Under the pieces are notes generated by a model. It had not been told where the DNA came from and did not search any database. It saw only the letters and a list, made by a program, of their open reading frames with translations. A stretch of 64,000 nucleotides of DNA from JAUPKT01 sp964427855 (GTDB taxonomy: Bacteria; Desulfobacterota; Desulfomonilia; Desulfomonilales; Desulfomonilaceae). The position numbers were made by a program, and so were the translations under genes. Shown here one piece after another: positions 8,829 through 18,120 of this stretch. The stretch covers positions 1-64,000 of the forward strand of contig CAYRVH010000005.1 of NCBI GenBank assembly GCA_964427855.1, written 5' to 3'. Every line of letters begins with the position of its first letter. The stretch's first letter is position 1.

Positions 8829-9939
8829 AGCGGAACGCTTCATGTCCATGGCCCTAAAGCTCGCTCGAAGGGCGCTGGGGAGGACCTCCCCCAACCCTGC
8901 AGTGGGCGCTGTCCTGGTCAAGGACGGCAGGGTGGTGGGAGAGGGCTATCACCATGCGGCCGGGGAGCCGCATGCGGAAGTAGAAGCCATTCGGGCTGCC
9001 GGATCTGACGCGCGGGGCGCCGAGCTCTTTGTAACCTTAGAGCCTTGCAATCACCACGGCAGGACGCCTCCCTGCACAGAAGCCATCCTCGAAGCAGGAA
9101 TCAAGGCTGTCTATTATGGAATGGATGATCCGAATCCCGGCGTTCGAGGCGGGGGCGCCAAAACGCTCAGGGAAAACGGCGTCGACGTCTGGGGTCATGT
9201 GGCGGAAAACCGATGTCGTCGCATCAACGAGATCTATGTGACCAACGTGACCATGAGGCGGCCATTCGTCTTCCTCAAATTAGCCATGAGTCTGGACGGC
9301 AGGATTGCCACTCGCGTCGGCGATTCGCAATGGATAACCTCGGAACAGTCCAGACAAAAAGTGCACAGACTTCGGGACAAGGTTTCGGCCATTATGGTGG
9401 GCATCGGAACCGTCTTGGCAGACGATCCTTCTCTCAATACGCGACTCAAACGGGGCAAGGGGCGGGATCCACTCCGTATCGTGGCAGACTCGAACCTGAG
9501 GATCCCTCCAAACGCCCGTTTATTCAGTTCATCATCCAACGCAGGGGTCATAATTGCGACCCGTCACGATCCGCCGATGGACAAAGTGGAAGAACTGGAA
9601 AAACGCGGGGTCAAGGTGCTCAAGACCAAAGGCAAGGATCGTGTTGACTTGAAAGACCTGTTGTACCGCCTTTACAGCATCGGCGTCACCTCGCTCCTCA
9701 TCGAAGGCGGCGCAAACCTGGCCTGGTCGGCAATAAAGGATCGAGTAATCGATCGCTGTCTGTTCTTCTATGCCCCCATCATCATAGGCGGCGCCGAAGC
9801 GCCCTCCGGTATAGAAGGCCTCGGCGTCAGTAGGCTCGAAGAAGCTCCCAGGCTCGAAGACGTCAGGTCTTTCCGTGTGGGTCCCGACATCTTATTGGAC
9901 GGAAGAATCGTCTATCCTGAATGTCGAAATGATACTTGA
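8746..9939 (+). CDS. ribD: bifunctional riboflavin biosynthesis protein RibD (deaminase/reductase)
   Basis: 397 residues. The N-terminal cytidine-deaminase-like domain has the zinc set HAE (GEPHAEVEAI) and PCNHHGRTPPC, converting the pyrimidine from GTP cyclohydrolase II. The C-terminal reductase domain (from FVFLKLAMSLDGRIA) has DSQWITSE, IMVGIGTVLADDPSLNTR and LLIEGGANLAWS. Both halves look complete. The start at 8746 has AAGGA 5 bases upstream but overlaps nrdR by 83 bases; ATG 8842 would start inside the first conserved helix, so the longer form is preferred though the first ~25 residues are unconserved. The rest of the rib genes are not adjacent; the next gene is a threonylcarbamoyl-AMP synthase overlapping by 11 bases. 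Confidence 0.93.
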   Translation: MNSERPGSRRATEKESRKKPRQHAVSREAERFMSMALKLARRALGRTSPNPAVGAVLVKDGRVVGEGYHHAAGEPHAEVEAIRAAGSDARGAELFVTLEPCNHHGRTPPCTEAILEAGIKAVYYGMDDPNPGVRGGGAKTLRENGVDVWGHVAENRCRRINEIYVTNVTMRRPFVFLKLAMSLDGRIATRVGDSQWITSEQSRQKVHRLRDKVSAIMVGIGTVLADDPSLNTRLKRGKGRDPLRIVADSNLRIPPNARLFSSSSNAGVIIATRHDPPMDKVEELEKRGVKVLKTKGKDRVDLKDLLYRLYSIGVTSLLIEGGANLAWSAIKDRVIDRCLFFYAPIIIGGAEAPSGIEGLGVSRLEEAPRLEDVRSFRVGPDILLDGRIVYPECRNDT

Positions 9940-10543
9940 AATAAATCCTCTGCATCCCCAGCCGCGGCTCATCAGAAGGGTGGCCGATGCGCTCCGCTCC
10001 GACGGCGTCATCGTGTATCCCACTGATACCGTGTACGGCCTCGGATGCGATATAAACAGTAAAAAAGCCCTGGAAAGAGTCCGGAGAATAAAAAAGATCG
10101 ACAACAAACGGCATCTTTCATTCGTGTTTGCCGACCTGAAGACCATCGCCCATTACGCCCAGGTGGACGACAATAGCTACAGGATACTCAAACGCTATCT
10201 CCCGGGACCCTATACCTTTGTCCTGAAAGCCACAAGATTGGTTCCCCGAATCGTACTCACCAAACGAAACGAGGTGGGCATTCGCATCCCTGACAATCGC
10301 ATCTGCCAGGCCTTGGTGCAGGAGCTGGGCAACCCCATCCTTAGCTCATCAGTCCGCCTCCCGGATGATCAACTCCTCGACCATCCACGCGAAATCGAAG
10401 TCCTTTACAAAGGGCAAGTGGACTTAGTGGTGGACGGCGGGATATTCCTACCGGAACCTTCTTCGATCATTAGTTTGCTCGAAGATGTCCCACAAGTGGT
10501 TCGGGTGGGCAAAGGGGACGTCAGCGAGTTCCTTGAGAGCTAA
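9929..10543 (+). CDS. L-threonylcarbamoyladenylate synthase (Sua5/YrdC/YciO family)
   Basis: 204 residues from ATG 9929 (MILEINPLHPQ). Family blocks visible are the N-terminal DGVIVYPTDTVYGLGCD, the KRIKK-like RRIKKIDNKRHLSF substrate-binding stretch, YLPGPYTFVLKA and VGIRIPD. The enzyme makes threonylcarbamoyl-AMP from threonine, bicarbonate and ATP for t6A in ANN-decoding tRNAs; this version resembles the YciO side of the family, whose role is less certain. The start overlaps the end of ribD by 11 bases and has no clear ribosome site, pointing to translational coupling. The 3' end overlaps the convergent waaA by 23 bases. Confidence 0.87.
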   Translation: MILEINPLHPQPRLIRRVADALRSDGVIVYPTDTVYGLGCDINSKKALERVRRIKKIDNKRHLSFVFADLKTIAHYAQVDDNSYRILKRYLPGPYTFVLKATRLVPRIVLTKRNEVGIRIPDNRICQALVQELGNPILSSSVRLPDDQLLDHPREIEVLYKGQVDLVVDGGIFLPEPSSIISLLEDVPQVVRVGKGDVSEFLES

Positions 10544-11834
10544 TGCGATCCGCAATAAGAAGGGCGTCTCTTTTTGCGCTTCCTTGATTGCTCAGCAGAG
10601 CCGCTCGGGCCTTACTCGCAGCCTGCAGGTACTTGTCCGACTCATTGAAAACGCGTCGAACTGCCTCAACGATGTCTTTTGCTTCTTTCACCTCCGTGGC
10701 AGCCCCGCAACGCAGCAAAATATCTCGAGCGTCTCGAAAATCCTCCATAGAAGGACCAAACATGACCGTCTTTTCCCACATAACGGGTTCGATGATGTTC
10801 TGACCCCCTTTGGGAACCAACGATCCTCCCACGAACACCACAGAAGCCACTGAATACACGTCCTTCAGTTCGCCCGTCCTGTCCCACACGACAATCTGGC
10901 TTTTTTCTCTCGGAGCCCCGCAGTCTGCCATGCTTCGCAGAAAAGGTGCCGGAAGACCTTTTTTCCCAGTAATGAGGTTCACAATGTCCTCGCAACGCTC
11001 CACATGACGAGGCGCAAGAACAAGGACAAGGTCCGGAAATTCCTCCAAGAGTTCCGCATAGCCGTCCAGCACAATCTCCTCTTCCCCTGCATGCGTGCTG
11101 CCGGCAACCAACACTCTGGCGTTCGGCCCCAGATTGACAAGTCGTGCAATGTGTTCACGGGCAGCACTCCCGATCTCAGACGACGCCGCGTCGAATTTGG
11201 TGTTCCCCGTAACCAGGATGCGGTCCTTTTGAGCCCCTATTCTTTCTATTCGTTGTGCATCCAGCTCCGAGGCCATGAGGAACAGATCAATGTGGGCCAG
11301 CGTACTGGCAAAAAAACGACGCATGAATCGGTAACGAGGATAAGAGCGATCGGAAATTCGCCCATTGGCGAGAATAATGTCGGCGCCGGACGCCTTGAGA
11401 TAGTGAAGCAGATTAGGCCACAGCTCAGTCTCCATGAGGACAAATACATCCGGCTTTATTCTTTGCACGACCGTGCGCACGAATTCCGGAAAATCGAGAG
11501 GGAGAAAAAAGGTCTTGGCCTCGGGAATGATTCTTTTGGCAGTGTCTTGCCCGGTTTCTGTGCCTGTTGAGACGAGAATGCTTGCGTTGGGGAGCAAATG
11601 CAGCGTCTCCCGTACAAGCGGTTGAAGCGCGTTGACCTCGCCCACCGACACTGCGTGAAACCATATTCTGGGTCTCGGTAATCCCTCTGCATCGAAGTCC
11701 GTCGGAAGAGCCCCCAACTTGCCGTAGATCGATTTTCTATACTTTCCCCGAAAAAGTATCTTTGGACCGTAATAGAGCAGCAGAATTGGGGCTGCCCCCG
11801 CGTGGAGTAGGATGTTGTACACGAGGCGCTTCAT
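10521..11834 (-). CDS. waaA: 3-deoxy-D-manno-octulosonic acid transferase (Kdo transferase)
   Basis: 437 residues, typical for WaaA/KdtA, which transfers Kdo from CMP-Kdo to lipid IVA at the inner face of the inner membrane. It has an N-terminal membrane anchor (ILLHAGAAPILLLYYGPK) and the glycosyltransferase-N domain with WFHAVSVGEVNALQPL and VLMETELWPNLL. In the C-terminal GT-B domain, VLVAGSTHAGEEE, LAPRHVERCE and FVGGSLVPKGGQNIIEP are diagnostic. The gene indicates an LPS-bearing outer membrane. It is not next to other lipid A genes. A good ribosome site is not visible. Its 3' end overlaps the convergent threonylcarbamoyl-AMP synthase gene. Confidence 0.94.
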   Translation of the reverse strand: MKRLVYNILLHAGAAPILLLYYGPKILFRGKYRKSIYGKLGALPTDFDAEGLPRPRIWFHAVSVGEVNALQPLVRETLHLLPNASILVSTGTETGQDTAKRIIPEAKTFFLPLDFPEFVRTVVQRIKPDVFVLMETELWPNLLHYLKASGADIILANGRISDRSYPRYRFMRRFFASTLAHIDLFLMASELDAQRIERIGAQKDRILVTGNTKFDAASSEIGSAAREHIARLVNLGPNARVLVAGSTHAGEEEIVLDGYAELLEEFPDLVLVLAPRHVERCEDIVNLITGKKGLPAPFLRSMADCGAPREKSQIVVWDRTGELKDVYSVASVVFVGGSLVPKGGQNIIEPVMWEKTVMFGPSMEDFRDARDILLRCGAATEVKEAKDIVEAVRRVFNESDKYLQAASKARAALLSNQGSAKRDALLIADRISSQGTR

Positions 11835-11944
11835 CGAGCAGTTCTGTCGCGAGGCTGCATGTTGTTTTGTTCCAGGGTCGCTTTTCTTGGAATTCGTCCT
11901 ATGGCTGTCGCCGAAATAACCCGCGAATGGTACGACCTCTTGCA

Positions 11945-11996
11945 GGATATGTCATCCCCGCAAAACACCGGATGCCGCTGGGTTCATGGATGCCGA
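11945..11996 (-). repeat. degenerate copy of dispersed repeat family B in the 11835-12158 intergenic stretch
   Basis: The 324-base gap between waaA and the LolA-like gene holds no convincing ORF. On the minus strand it reads GGATGCC...TTCATGGATGCC and TTTTGCGGGGATGAC, the same scheme (GGATcc...TTcGtGaGGATGACg) as the copies at 18474-18543 and 28559-28629. It is the weakest of the three. Confidence 0.4.
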
Positions 11997-12158
11997 ACCA
12001 AGTCCTCATGTCAGCGAGCCGCTTTATTGGCAATGGCGCCGCGAGCTTGTGTCTTTGAAAGACTCTTTGCTGACCACACGGAAACATAGAGGGGTTTTCA
12101 GCGCCACACCGGCTTCGGGCGCCAGTGTAGTAGCTTGTCGCAGTATCGACCTTCCCCG

Positions 12159-12968
12159 TCAGCGGCATTCTTCAATCTTCGTGGAGAACATCGGTTCCAG
12201 CTGAAAGTTCTTTTCTACAACATACGGGTTGATTTCGATTTTGCTTATCCGTACTATAGTACGATACCCACCGACCACGGACTGGACTTCGAAGCGCCGC
12301 GGCAGCCATCCGTATTCGCCCTCCTTGAAGTCTCCGAAATCAGCGGTCAAATCCACCTCCCCATAAGGGCTTATTCTTACGAGTCTTTTCAAAAAAAGGG
12401 TTTGCCTGTCCAGTGTGACCCCCCAGATGCGACCTTGGGATGTCACCCTAATGACGATCTTCTCTTGGTCGCGCGACAAAAGTCTATCAAACCTTACATC
12501 CTTCCATTGCAACAGGACCATAGGGATAAGCCCTTCTATATCTGCAACGTCCGGGAACTTCTTGGCAAAACAGTCTTTCCGCCCTTTCGTGATCTTGCCT
12601 TCTGACGGGACGTAGAGTTCAAATCGACCGGCTCTCATGACCAGCTCGAACAGCGCATTGCCGCCTGGTCCTATTCCTTGAAATCGAAAGTCGCTGGGAC
12701 GCCGGTATATAAGAAATCCTGTCACATCTTGACGGGACTTCCCTCCATCGTACGTGCTGGTTATGTTCATCGCAGCCTTCAAGGCAGAGAGGTTCTTACC
12801 CCTTTCCGTGACGATGCGGGGGATGTCGCTCGGATTGACTGGTTCTGGTTGAGCCGAGAGGAGGTTCAGGTACGAAAGCGTGATCACGCCTACCTGGAAG
12901 AAAATGAACATCCAGTATGGAATGCGGCAGTAATGGAGCGGATTGTCCGCGAGGCAGGACGATTTCAT
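12159..12968 (-). CDS. secreted LolA-like/outer-membrane-lipoprotein-sorting-type protein
   Basis: About 269 residues if started at ATG 12968 (MKSSCLADN); a later start at 12911 (MFIFFQVG) would place the hydrophobic stretch at the N-terminus. This stretch (FIFFQVGVITLSYLNLLSA) looks like a signal peptide cleaved after LSA. The mature part, with MNITSTYDGGKSRQDVTGFLIYRRPSDFRFQGIGPGG and a run of beta-strand segments to the end, resembles the half-barrel of the LolA/LolB/DUF4292 superfamily. It should be periplasmic. A role in lipoprotein or lipid handling is possible, but the family assignment rests only on this pattern. Neighbours are waaA (same strand) and the divergent asnS. Confidence 0.65.
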   Translation of the reverse strand: MKSSCLADNPLHYCRIPYWMFIFFQVGVITLSYLNLLSAQPEPVNPSDIPRIVTERGKNLSALKAAMNITSTYDGGKSRQDVTGFLIYRRPSDFRFQGIGPGGNALFELVMRAGRFELYVPSEGKITKGRKDCFAKKFPDVADIEGLIPMVLLQWKDVRFDRLLSRDQEKIVIRVTSQGRIWGVTLDRQTLFLKRLVRISPYGEVDLTADFGDFKEGEYGWLPRRFEVQSVVGGYRTIVRISKIEINPYVVEKNFQLEPMFSTKIEECR

Positions 12969-13098
12969 GTCACGTTCTCTTACCAGAGCTGACCGGTGGA
13001 TGCAACATCGCAGCTCACCAAAAGAGATATCTTGACCCCGCCAAGAGCAGTGATACATTGGGTGTCCCTGTTTGGGAGAACAACGCTCGGAGGATTGT

Positions 13099-14391
13099 AT
13101 GGACTGGGTGGCGATAGACCGTGTTGCAGCGCACGTCGGAAGTCGCGTCGAACTACGGGGGTGGGTCTCTAACAGACGATCATCAGGCAAGATTCGATTT
13201 GTGCATCTGAGGGACGGGACAGGCGTCATCCAGTGCGTTTTTGTGTCCGGAAAGGTTTCTGAGCAGGCGTTCGAGGCTGCAGACCGAATCCCATACGAAT
13301 CATCTGTCGTGTTGGTTGGGCAGGTACAAGAAGACCCTCGCTCGCCTTCAGGCTATGAAATAGCCGCTGAAGACATGAGAATTATTTCAGAAGCGCAGCC
13401 ATATCCTATCTCAAAAAAGGATCATGGTGTTGGATTCCTCATGGACCACCGACACTTATGGCTGCGGTCTTCCCACCAAGTCGCAATGATGAGGATCCGG
13501 TCAGTCTTGACGAGGTCAGCCCGCTCTTTCTTTGACGAGCAGGGTTTTGTGGCTGTCGAGGCGCCCATACTGACGCCCACAGCGTGCGAAGGGACGACGT
13601 CTCTGTTCGAGGTCGCGTATTTTGACAGGTCTGCATATCTTACCCAGTCAGGACAGCTCTATGGAGAGGCTGCGGCCATGGCTTTGGGAAAGATCTACGT
13701 GTTCGGGCCCGCGTTCCGCGCCGAGAAATCCAAGACTCGACGGCACTTGACAGAATTCTGGATGATTGAACCGGAGATGGCGTTTTGGGATTTGGATCAG
13801 ACCATGAATCTGGCTGAGGGGTTGGTATGCCGCATTGCGGCCGATGTCCTTGCCAACTGCAAACCGCAGCTAGAGATTTTGGAACGAGACCTGACGCGAC
13901 TCGAGAATATCAAGAGCCCATTTCCTCGAATCAGCTATTCAGATGCTGTTGAGAAGCTCAAACAAGAAGGTATGCCTCTCGAATGGGGAGACGACTTTGG
14001 GGCCGATGAAGAAGCCGTGTTGTCGCGAAGGTTTGAGAAACCGGTCTTTGTCACGAAATACCCCGCTGATGTGAAGGCCTTTTACATGAAGCGCGATCCG
14101 GATGACCCGCGATTAGCCCTGGCCGTGGACCTCCTTGCGCCCGAGGGCTACGGCGAAATCATTGGCGGCGGCCAGCGGGAAGATTCGCTGGAGCTGCTGG
14201 AGGAGCGGATTCAGCGCCACGGCTTGGATGCGGCGCCTTTGCAGTGGTACTTGGATCTGAGGCGCTATGGCTCTGTACCCCACGCCGGCTTCGGTCTGGG
14301 CATCGAGAGAACCCTCGCGTGGCTCACAGGCATCCATCACGTGCGAGAGACGATCGCATTTCCGCGACTCATGGACCGCCTTTATCCGTAA
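13099..14391 (+). CDS. asnS: asparaginyl-tRNA synthetase
   Basis: 430 residues of class IIb aminoacyl-tRNA synthetase. The N-terminal OB-fold anticodon-binding domain (VELRGWVSNRRSSGKIRFVHLRDGTG) is followed by class II motif 2 (FRAEKSKTRRHLTEFWMIEPEM) and motif 3 (HAGFGLGIERTLAWLTG). DRHLWLRS and TACEGTTSLFEV are typical of AsnRS rather than AspRS. GGAGG sits 5 bases before ATG 13099, so that start is used; an upstream TTG at 13072 is in frame but lacks support. It stands alone between divergent and convergent genes. Confidence 0.95.
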   Translation: MDWVAIDRVAAHVGSRVELRGWVSNRRSSGKIRFVHLRDGTGVIQCVFVSGKVSEQAFEAADRIPYESSVVLVGQVQEDPRSPSGYEIAAEDMRIISEAQPYPISKKDHGVGFLMDHRHLWLRSSHQVAMMRIRSVLTRSARSFFDEQGFVAVEAPILTPTACEGTTSLFEVAYFDRSAYLTQSGQLYGEAAAMALGKIYVFGPAFRAEKSKTRRHLTEFWMIEPEMAFWDLDQTMNLAEGLVCRIAADVLANCKPQLEILERDLTRLENIKSPFPRISYSDAVEKLKQEGMPLEWGDDFGADEEAVLSRRFEKPVFVTKYPADVKAFYMKRDPDDPRLALAVDLLAPEGYGEIIGGGQREDSLELLEERIQRHGLDAAPLQWYLDLRRYGSVPHAGFGLGIERTLAWLTGIHHVRETIAFPRLMDRLYP

Positions 14392-14523
14392 GGGCCCGCC
14401 ATTGCGGCAGTGACTCGGAGATTATAGCGTTTCTCGAGACTGCCCACCAATTGGCCGTGACATTTGTCTTTTGGAAGCCTCGGGCGTCCTTTTGCAGACA
14501 CCTCGCGTGGGGCCCGACAGCGC

Positions 14524-15030
14524 TCACCACTTCTCCCGGTGTATCAGTTCTGTTTTGAATCTACTGGCAGGTCCTTTGTTCTCCGCAGGCCGTCCCACTG
14601 CAACGACGCAGAGGGGGACGACATGAGACGGGATGTTGAACAATTGTCTCACGCCAGCGATTCGTTCCTCTACGGGGTAGATGCCGACCCAACACGCGCC
14701 CAACCCCATCGCATTCGCCGCCAGCAGCATATTTTCCGTCGCGGCCGAGCAATCCATGATCCATCGACCAGGCAGCGCCTCTCTCTGCGGGTCTCCACAT
14801 ACGACTATGCCCATTGGCGCCTGAGCCAGCATCTCGGCATGGGGATGAAAGGATTTTATGCGACTCAAGGCCTCACGATCCGAGACCACAATAAAATCAT
14901 AGGCCTGTCCTGTGGCCGTGGGCGCGGCCATAGCGGCGCGCAGCAGCTGTGTGACCGTTTCCTCGTCCAAGGGGTCCGGCAAATATTTTCGGATGCTTCG
15001 CCTCGTGAATATGGCTTCCATCATGTCCAT
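14524..15030 (-). CDS. nitroreductase family protein (FMN-dependent)
   Basis: 168 residues from ATG 15030 (MDMMEAIFTRRSIRKY). The N-terminal RRSIRKY FMN-phosphate motif, the central MDCSAATENMLLAANAMGLGACWVGIYP and the C-terminal VGRP are characteristic of the nitroreductase/FMN reductase fold. Such proteins are cytoplasmic homodimers reducing nitroaromatics, quinones or flavins; the natural substrate is not readable. Longer in-frame starts up to 15144 would add about 38 residues not seen in the family. AAAGGA lies about 13 bases before the chosen start. It is 31 bases downstream of murF-alr on the same strand and may be cotranscribed. Confidence 0.88.
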   Translation of the reverse strand: MDMMEAIFTRRSIRKYLPDPLDEETVTQLLRAAMAAPTATGQAYDFIVVSDREALSRIKSFHPHAEMLAQAPMGIVVCGDPQREALPGRWIMDCSAATENMLLAANAMGLGACWVGIYPVEERIAGVRQLFNIPSHVVPLCVVAVGRPAENKGPASRFKTELIHREKW

Positions 15031-15061
15031 AATAAATTGGTTATCCTTTCTTCGCAGGCGT

Positions 15062-17659
15062 TCAGCTCTGGACAAATATCCTGGTGACGCGGGGAGATAT
15101 CTTGCATGCGATTTCATAATTAATGGTGTGGCCGTTGGCGGCAATATCGTCCGCGAGGATTTCCTCGTCGCCTTGTCTGCCGATGAGCACGACGTCGTCG
15201 CCCACTTGCGCCTCGGGTATATGCGTCACATCCACCATGATGGTGTCCATACACACGGTTCCCACAACACGGGCCCGTTTCCCGTGGATCAGCACCTCAC
15301 CCACGTTCGATTGAAAACGAGGATATCCGTCATTATAGCCCACGTGGAGCGTCGCGATCCGGCTTGGTTGGGCGGTTACGAACCGTCTGTTATACGAAAT
15401 GCTCCGCCCGGGCGGATGATCCTTGATCTGAGAAATTTTCGTGACAAAAGTAATGACCTGCTCGAGATGGATCAGGGAGCGCACCGCCCTGGAGGGGTAC
15501 ATCCCGTAAATGGCCAGACCAGGCCGCACCATATTGAAATGAGCTTCCGGGAATCTGACAATTGCGGCGGTATTGGCTGCGTGCACGAAACGGAACTCGT
15601 AGCCCTGGCTTCTTAGCTCATACACCAACGCAGTAAAAGATTGTATTTGGGACCGGGTGTATTCGTCGTCTCTGGGATCGTCGGCGCAGGCAAAGTGCGT
15701 CATGATGCCTTCCACGTGGAGGTTCTTCATTCGCGACACAGCCTGTACGAAGGGCATGGCATCGTCCACCCAGACGCCAGACCGACCCATGCCGGTGTCT
15801 ATCTTCAGGTGGACTGGTATGCGGCGTTCCGGCGACCCAGCGTTGTCCAAGGCCCTCGCCAGATCGAGCGAAGGAACGACGGAGCTCAGACCGTAGCGAA
15901 CGATCTTGTCCACCTCTTCCATAAGGACGTTGAATACCAGAATCGGGCAATCAATGCGGTTTTCCCTCAAGGTGGCCCCTTCATCGGGAAACGCGACGGC
16001 AAGATAATGGACGCCATGTTCAAGGGCAACCCTCGACGCTCGGATGGAATCGTTGCCGTATCCAAAACTCTTTACCACCGGCATAATCTCAACCCCATCT
16101 CCTACGATGCCGCGAATCATCTTGATGTTGGCAGCGATAGCGTCGAGATTCACGATGAGGCGTGTGGGTCCTATGGACCCAACCAACTCTCTGGCGATGC
16201 GTTCAAGCCCAAACCAGCGCGACCCCTTAAAGAGTACCACGTCGCCCCGGTTGACGATCTTCTCAAGTTCAGCCGCAGCTTCGGTATAGCTCCTTGTCTC
16301 GGTAATCCGTTTCTGGGACATCCCCTCCGCAGCGGCAGCCTGTCCAATAAGTGTGGCATTGTCACCCACGGTGATCAAGTGATCCACTCCTGCGCGCACC
16401 ACGTCTTTTCCCACTGCACGGTGTTCCTCTGAGCTGTGAAGGCCGAGATCGAGCATCTCACTGAGAATGGCGATTTTCCTGCGACCGTTTCCGACTTTCG
16501 CCAGGACGTCGAGAGCGCCTTTCATCGAGGCTGGGTCTGAATTGTAGGTGTCATTGATAAGCGTGACGCCCGTGACCGTGGTGTGCATTTCCAATCGCAT
16601 GGGAGAAGGATGGAACTCTGCCAAACCAGCAGCAATAGCCCCCAAAGACGCCCCCAGGAGCCGAGCCGCGGCCGAGGCCGCCAGGGCGTTCACCACGTTG
16701 AACCAACCAGCCACCGGCAGATTGACTTCCAGTTCCTCTCCAAACAAATGCATCGTGAAGACGTGACCTTTGTCAAAGCCCACGCGGACGTCTTCTGCAC
16801 GCACGTCCGCCAGAGAAGAGAGGCCAAAGGTATACGTCCGAGCCCTGGTCTTTCCCCTCAGCTTCATGCTGAGAGGATCATCCGCATTGAGCACAAGAAA
16901 GGAATTGCTATCGAGCTCTGCAAAGAGTTTCTGCTTTTCTTCCAACGTGTTCTCAAGGCTGCCCAATCCCCCTATGTGCGCCTTGCTGATAACGGTGAGG
17001 ACGCCATGGCTAGGCCGTATCATCCATTGAAGCCTCTCCATTTCGCCTGGGCGGCTTATGCCCGCCTCGATTATTGCGATCTCGTGCTCAGGTCTCAACC
17101 CCAAGATCGCCAGCGCGGCCCCGATCTGCGTATTGTAGGAAAGGGGGGATCGGTAGATGCGGCGCTCCTGACAGAGTATGGAGGCCAACATCTCCTTCAC
17201 GAGGGTCTTCCCGTTGCTGCCGGTGACGCCGATCACAGGGATCTCGAAAAGGGATCGATAGTGAGCTGCGAGCGTTTGAAGGGCCTGGAGCGTGTCGCGA
17301 CACAGCATCACGGTGGCGCCGGCGGGTAACTCGCCGTCAAGAAGCTCTTCTCGTTCCACCACCACGGCCTTGGCGCCAAGCTGCAGCGCGAGCCTCGCAA
17401 AGTCGTTTCCGTTGAAATGACTGCCTTTCAGGGCCCAAAAAATCTTGTTTTCGCCCATCGGCTTGCGGGTGTCGATGGACACGCCTGAAACGGGGCCGCA
17501 ACCAACTCCTTTTATCGCATAAGGCTGTATGATGCGGATGACGTCCGCAAGATCGAGGAAGTCCTGATTCTCTATGCCGTGTTTCTCAACGAGGTTCGCC
17601 CCCGGACAGTACGACGTCTCCTCCAAGAACTTTGCAGGGTGGGAGCACGCATTGTCCAT
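15062..17659 (-). CDS. MurF-Alr fusion: UDP-MurNAc-tripeptide:D-Ala-D-Ala ligase / alanine racemase
   Basis: About 865 residues. Residues ~30-495 are a complete Mur ligase: GVSIDTRKPMGENKIFWALKG, the P-loop VIGVTGSNGKTLVKEM, SYNTQIGAALA, LINDTYNSDPASMKGAL. Residues ~500-865 are a fold-type III alanine racemase: PVVKSFGYGND with the PLP lysine, HLKIDTGMGRSGV, HAANTAA, MVRPGLAIYGMYP and the catalytic tyrosine region HVGYNDGYPR, ending with CMDTIMVDVT. MurF adds D-Ala-D-Ala to the cell-wall precursor and Alr makes D-Ala, so the fusion couples supply and use. Such fusions are best known in Bacteroidetes. ATG 17659 with AGGAAAC just upstream is preferred to TTG 17704. No ddl is adjacent. Confidence 0.93.
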   Translation of the reverse strand: MDNACSHPAKFLEETSYCPGANLVEKHGIENQDFLDLADVIRIIQPYAIKGVGCGPVSGVSIDTRKPMGENKIFWALKGSHFNGNDFARLALQLGAKAVVVEREELLDGELPAGATVMLCRDTLQALQTLAAHYRSLFEIPVIGVTGSNGKTLVKEMLASILCQERRIYRSPLSYNTQIGAALAILGLRPEHEIAIIEAGISRPGEMERLQWMIRPSHGVLTVISKAHIGGLGSLENTLEEKQKLFAELDSNSFLVLNADDPLSMKLRGKTRARTYTFGLSSLADVRAEDVRVGFDKGHVFTMHLFGEELEVNLPVAGWFNVVNALAASAAARLLGASLGAIAAGLAEFHPSPMRLEMHTTVTGVTLINDTYNSDPASMKGALDVLAKVGNGRRKIAILSEMLDLGLHSSEEHRAVGKDVVRAGVDHLITVGDNATLIGQAAAAEGMSQKRITETRSYTEAAAELEKIVNRGDVVLFKGSRWFGLERIARELVGSIGPTRLIVNLDAIAANIKMIRGIVGDGVEIMPVVKSFGYGNDSIRASRVALEHGVHYLAVAFPDEGATLRENRIDCPILVFNVLMEEVDKIVRYGLSSVVPSLDLARALDNAGSPERRIPVHLKIDTGMGRSGVWVDDAMPFVQAVSRMKNLHVEGIMTHFACADDPRDDEYTRSQIQSFTALVYELRSQGYEFRFVHAANTAAIVRFPEAHFNMVRPGLAIYGMYPSRAVRSLIHLEQVITFVTKISQIKDHPPGRSISYNRRFVTAQPSRIATLHVGYNDGYPRFQSNVGEVLIHGKRARVVGTVCMDTIMVDVTHIPEAQVGDDVVLIGRQGDEEILADDIAANGHTINYEIACKISPRVTRIFVQS

Positions 17660-18043
17660 GTTTCCTAAAGATGCGACTCTGGATGGATCGCGCGTTCTTT
17701 CCAACGCCTCAGCGCCTCGTTATTTTTGGCAAGGCTGTACCACGAGGCAGCTGAAATTACAAGAGGAGCGGGCTCAGGAGTTGCCCACAAAAAATTATGC
17801 AGCAAAGCGGGGTTGTCGGACAAAAAGGCCACGTTTTGGTGTCTGTCGGGCAGTAAGCCTTATGCTGACCTGCCAAGGATTGCCCTGACGGCGTCTGCGC
17901 AAGCGTATAGAGTCTCTCGAAAGTACTCACGAATTTAATGACGTAGTCGGCATGCAGACGTGTTTCACCCTCTGTCGTTTAGGCCGTCCCCCTCTATAAT
18001 TTCCACCCCTGTCTTCCCCGTGATTTCCACCGCCCTTTTTCCC

Positions 18044-18120
18044 TGTCATTTCGAACCGCGCCCTCTGTCATTTCAAGCCGCGCCCTCTGTCCTTTCGAGC
18101 CGCGCCCTCTGTCATTTCGA
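18044..18120. repeat. 22-base tandem repeat array (3 units plus part of a fourth)
   Basis: Three consecutive 22-base units with consensus TGTCATTTCGAGCCGCGCCC plus TC (18044, 18066, 18088), each differing at 1-3 bases, then a fourth start at 18110 that continues as the inverted-repeat element at 18111. The unit reuses the outer arm (TGTCATTTCGA) of repeat family A. It lies in a 1.3 kb gene-free stretch (17660-18991) that also holds an assembly gap. Confidence 0.85.

Noticed and set aside
9875..9928. Upstream in-frame start of the threonylcarbamoyl-AMP synthase
   Set aside because: Adds 18 residues translated from the end of ribD in another frame; family members start near MILEI.
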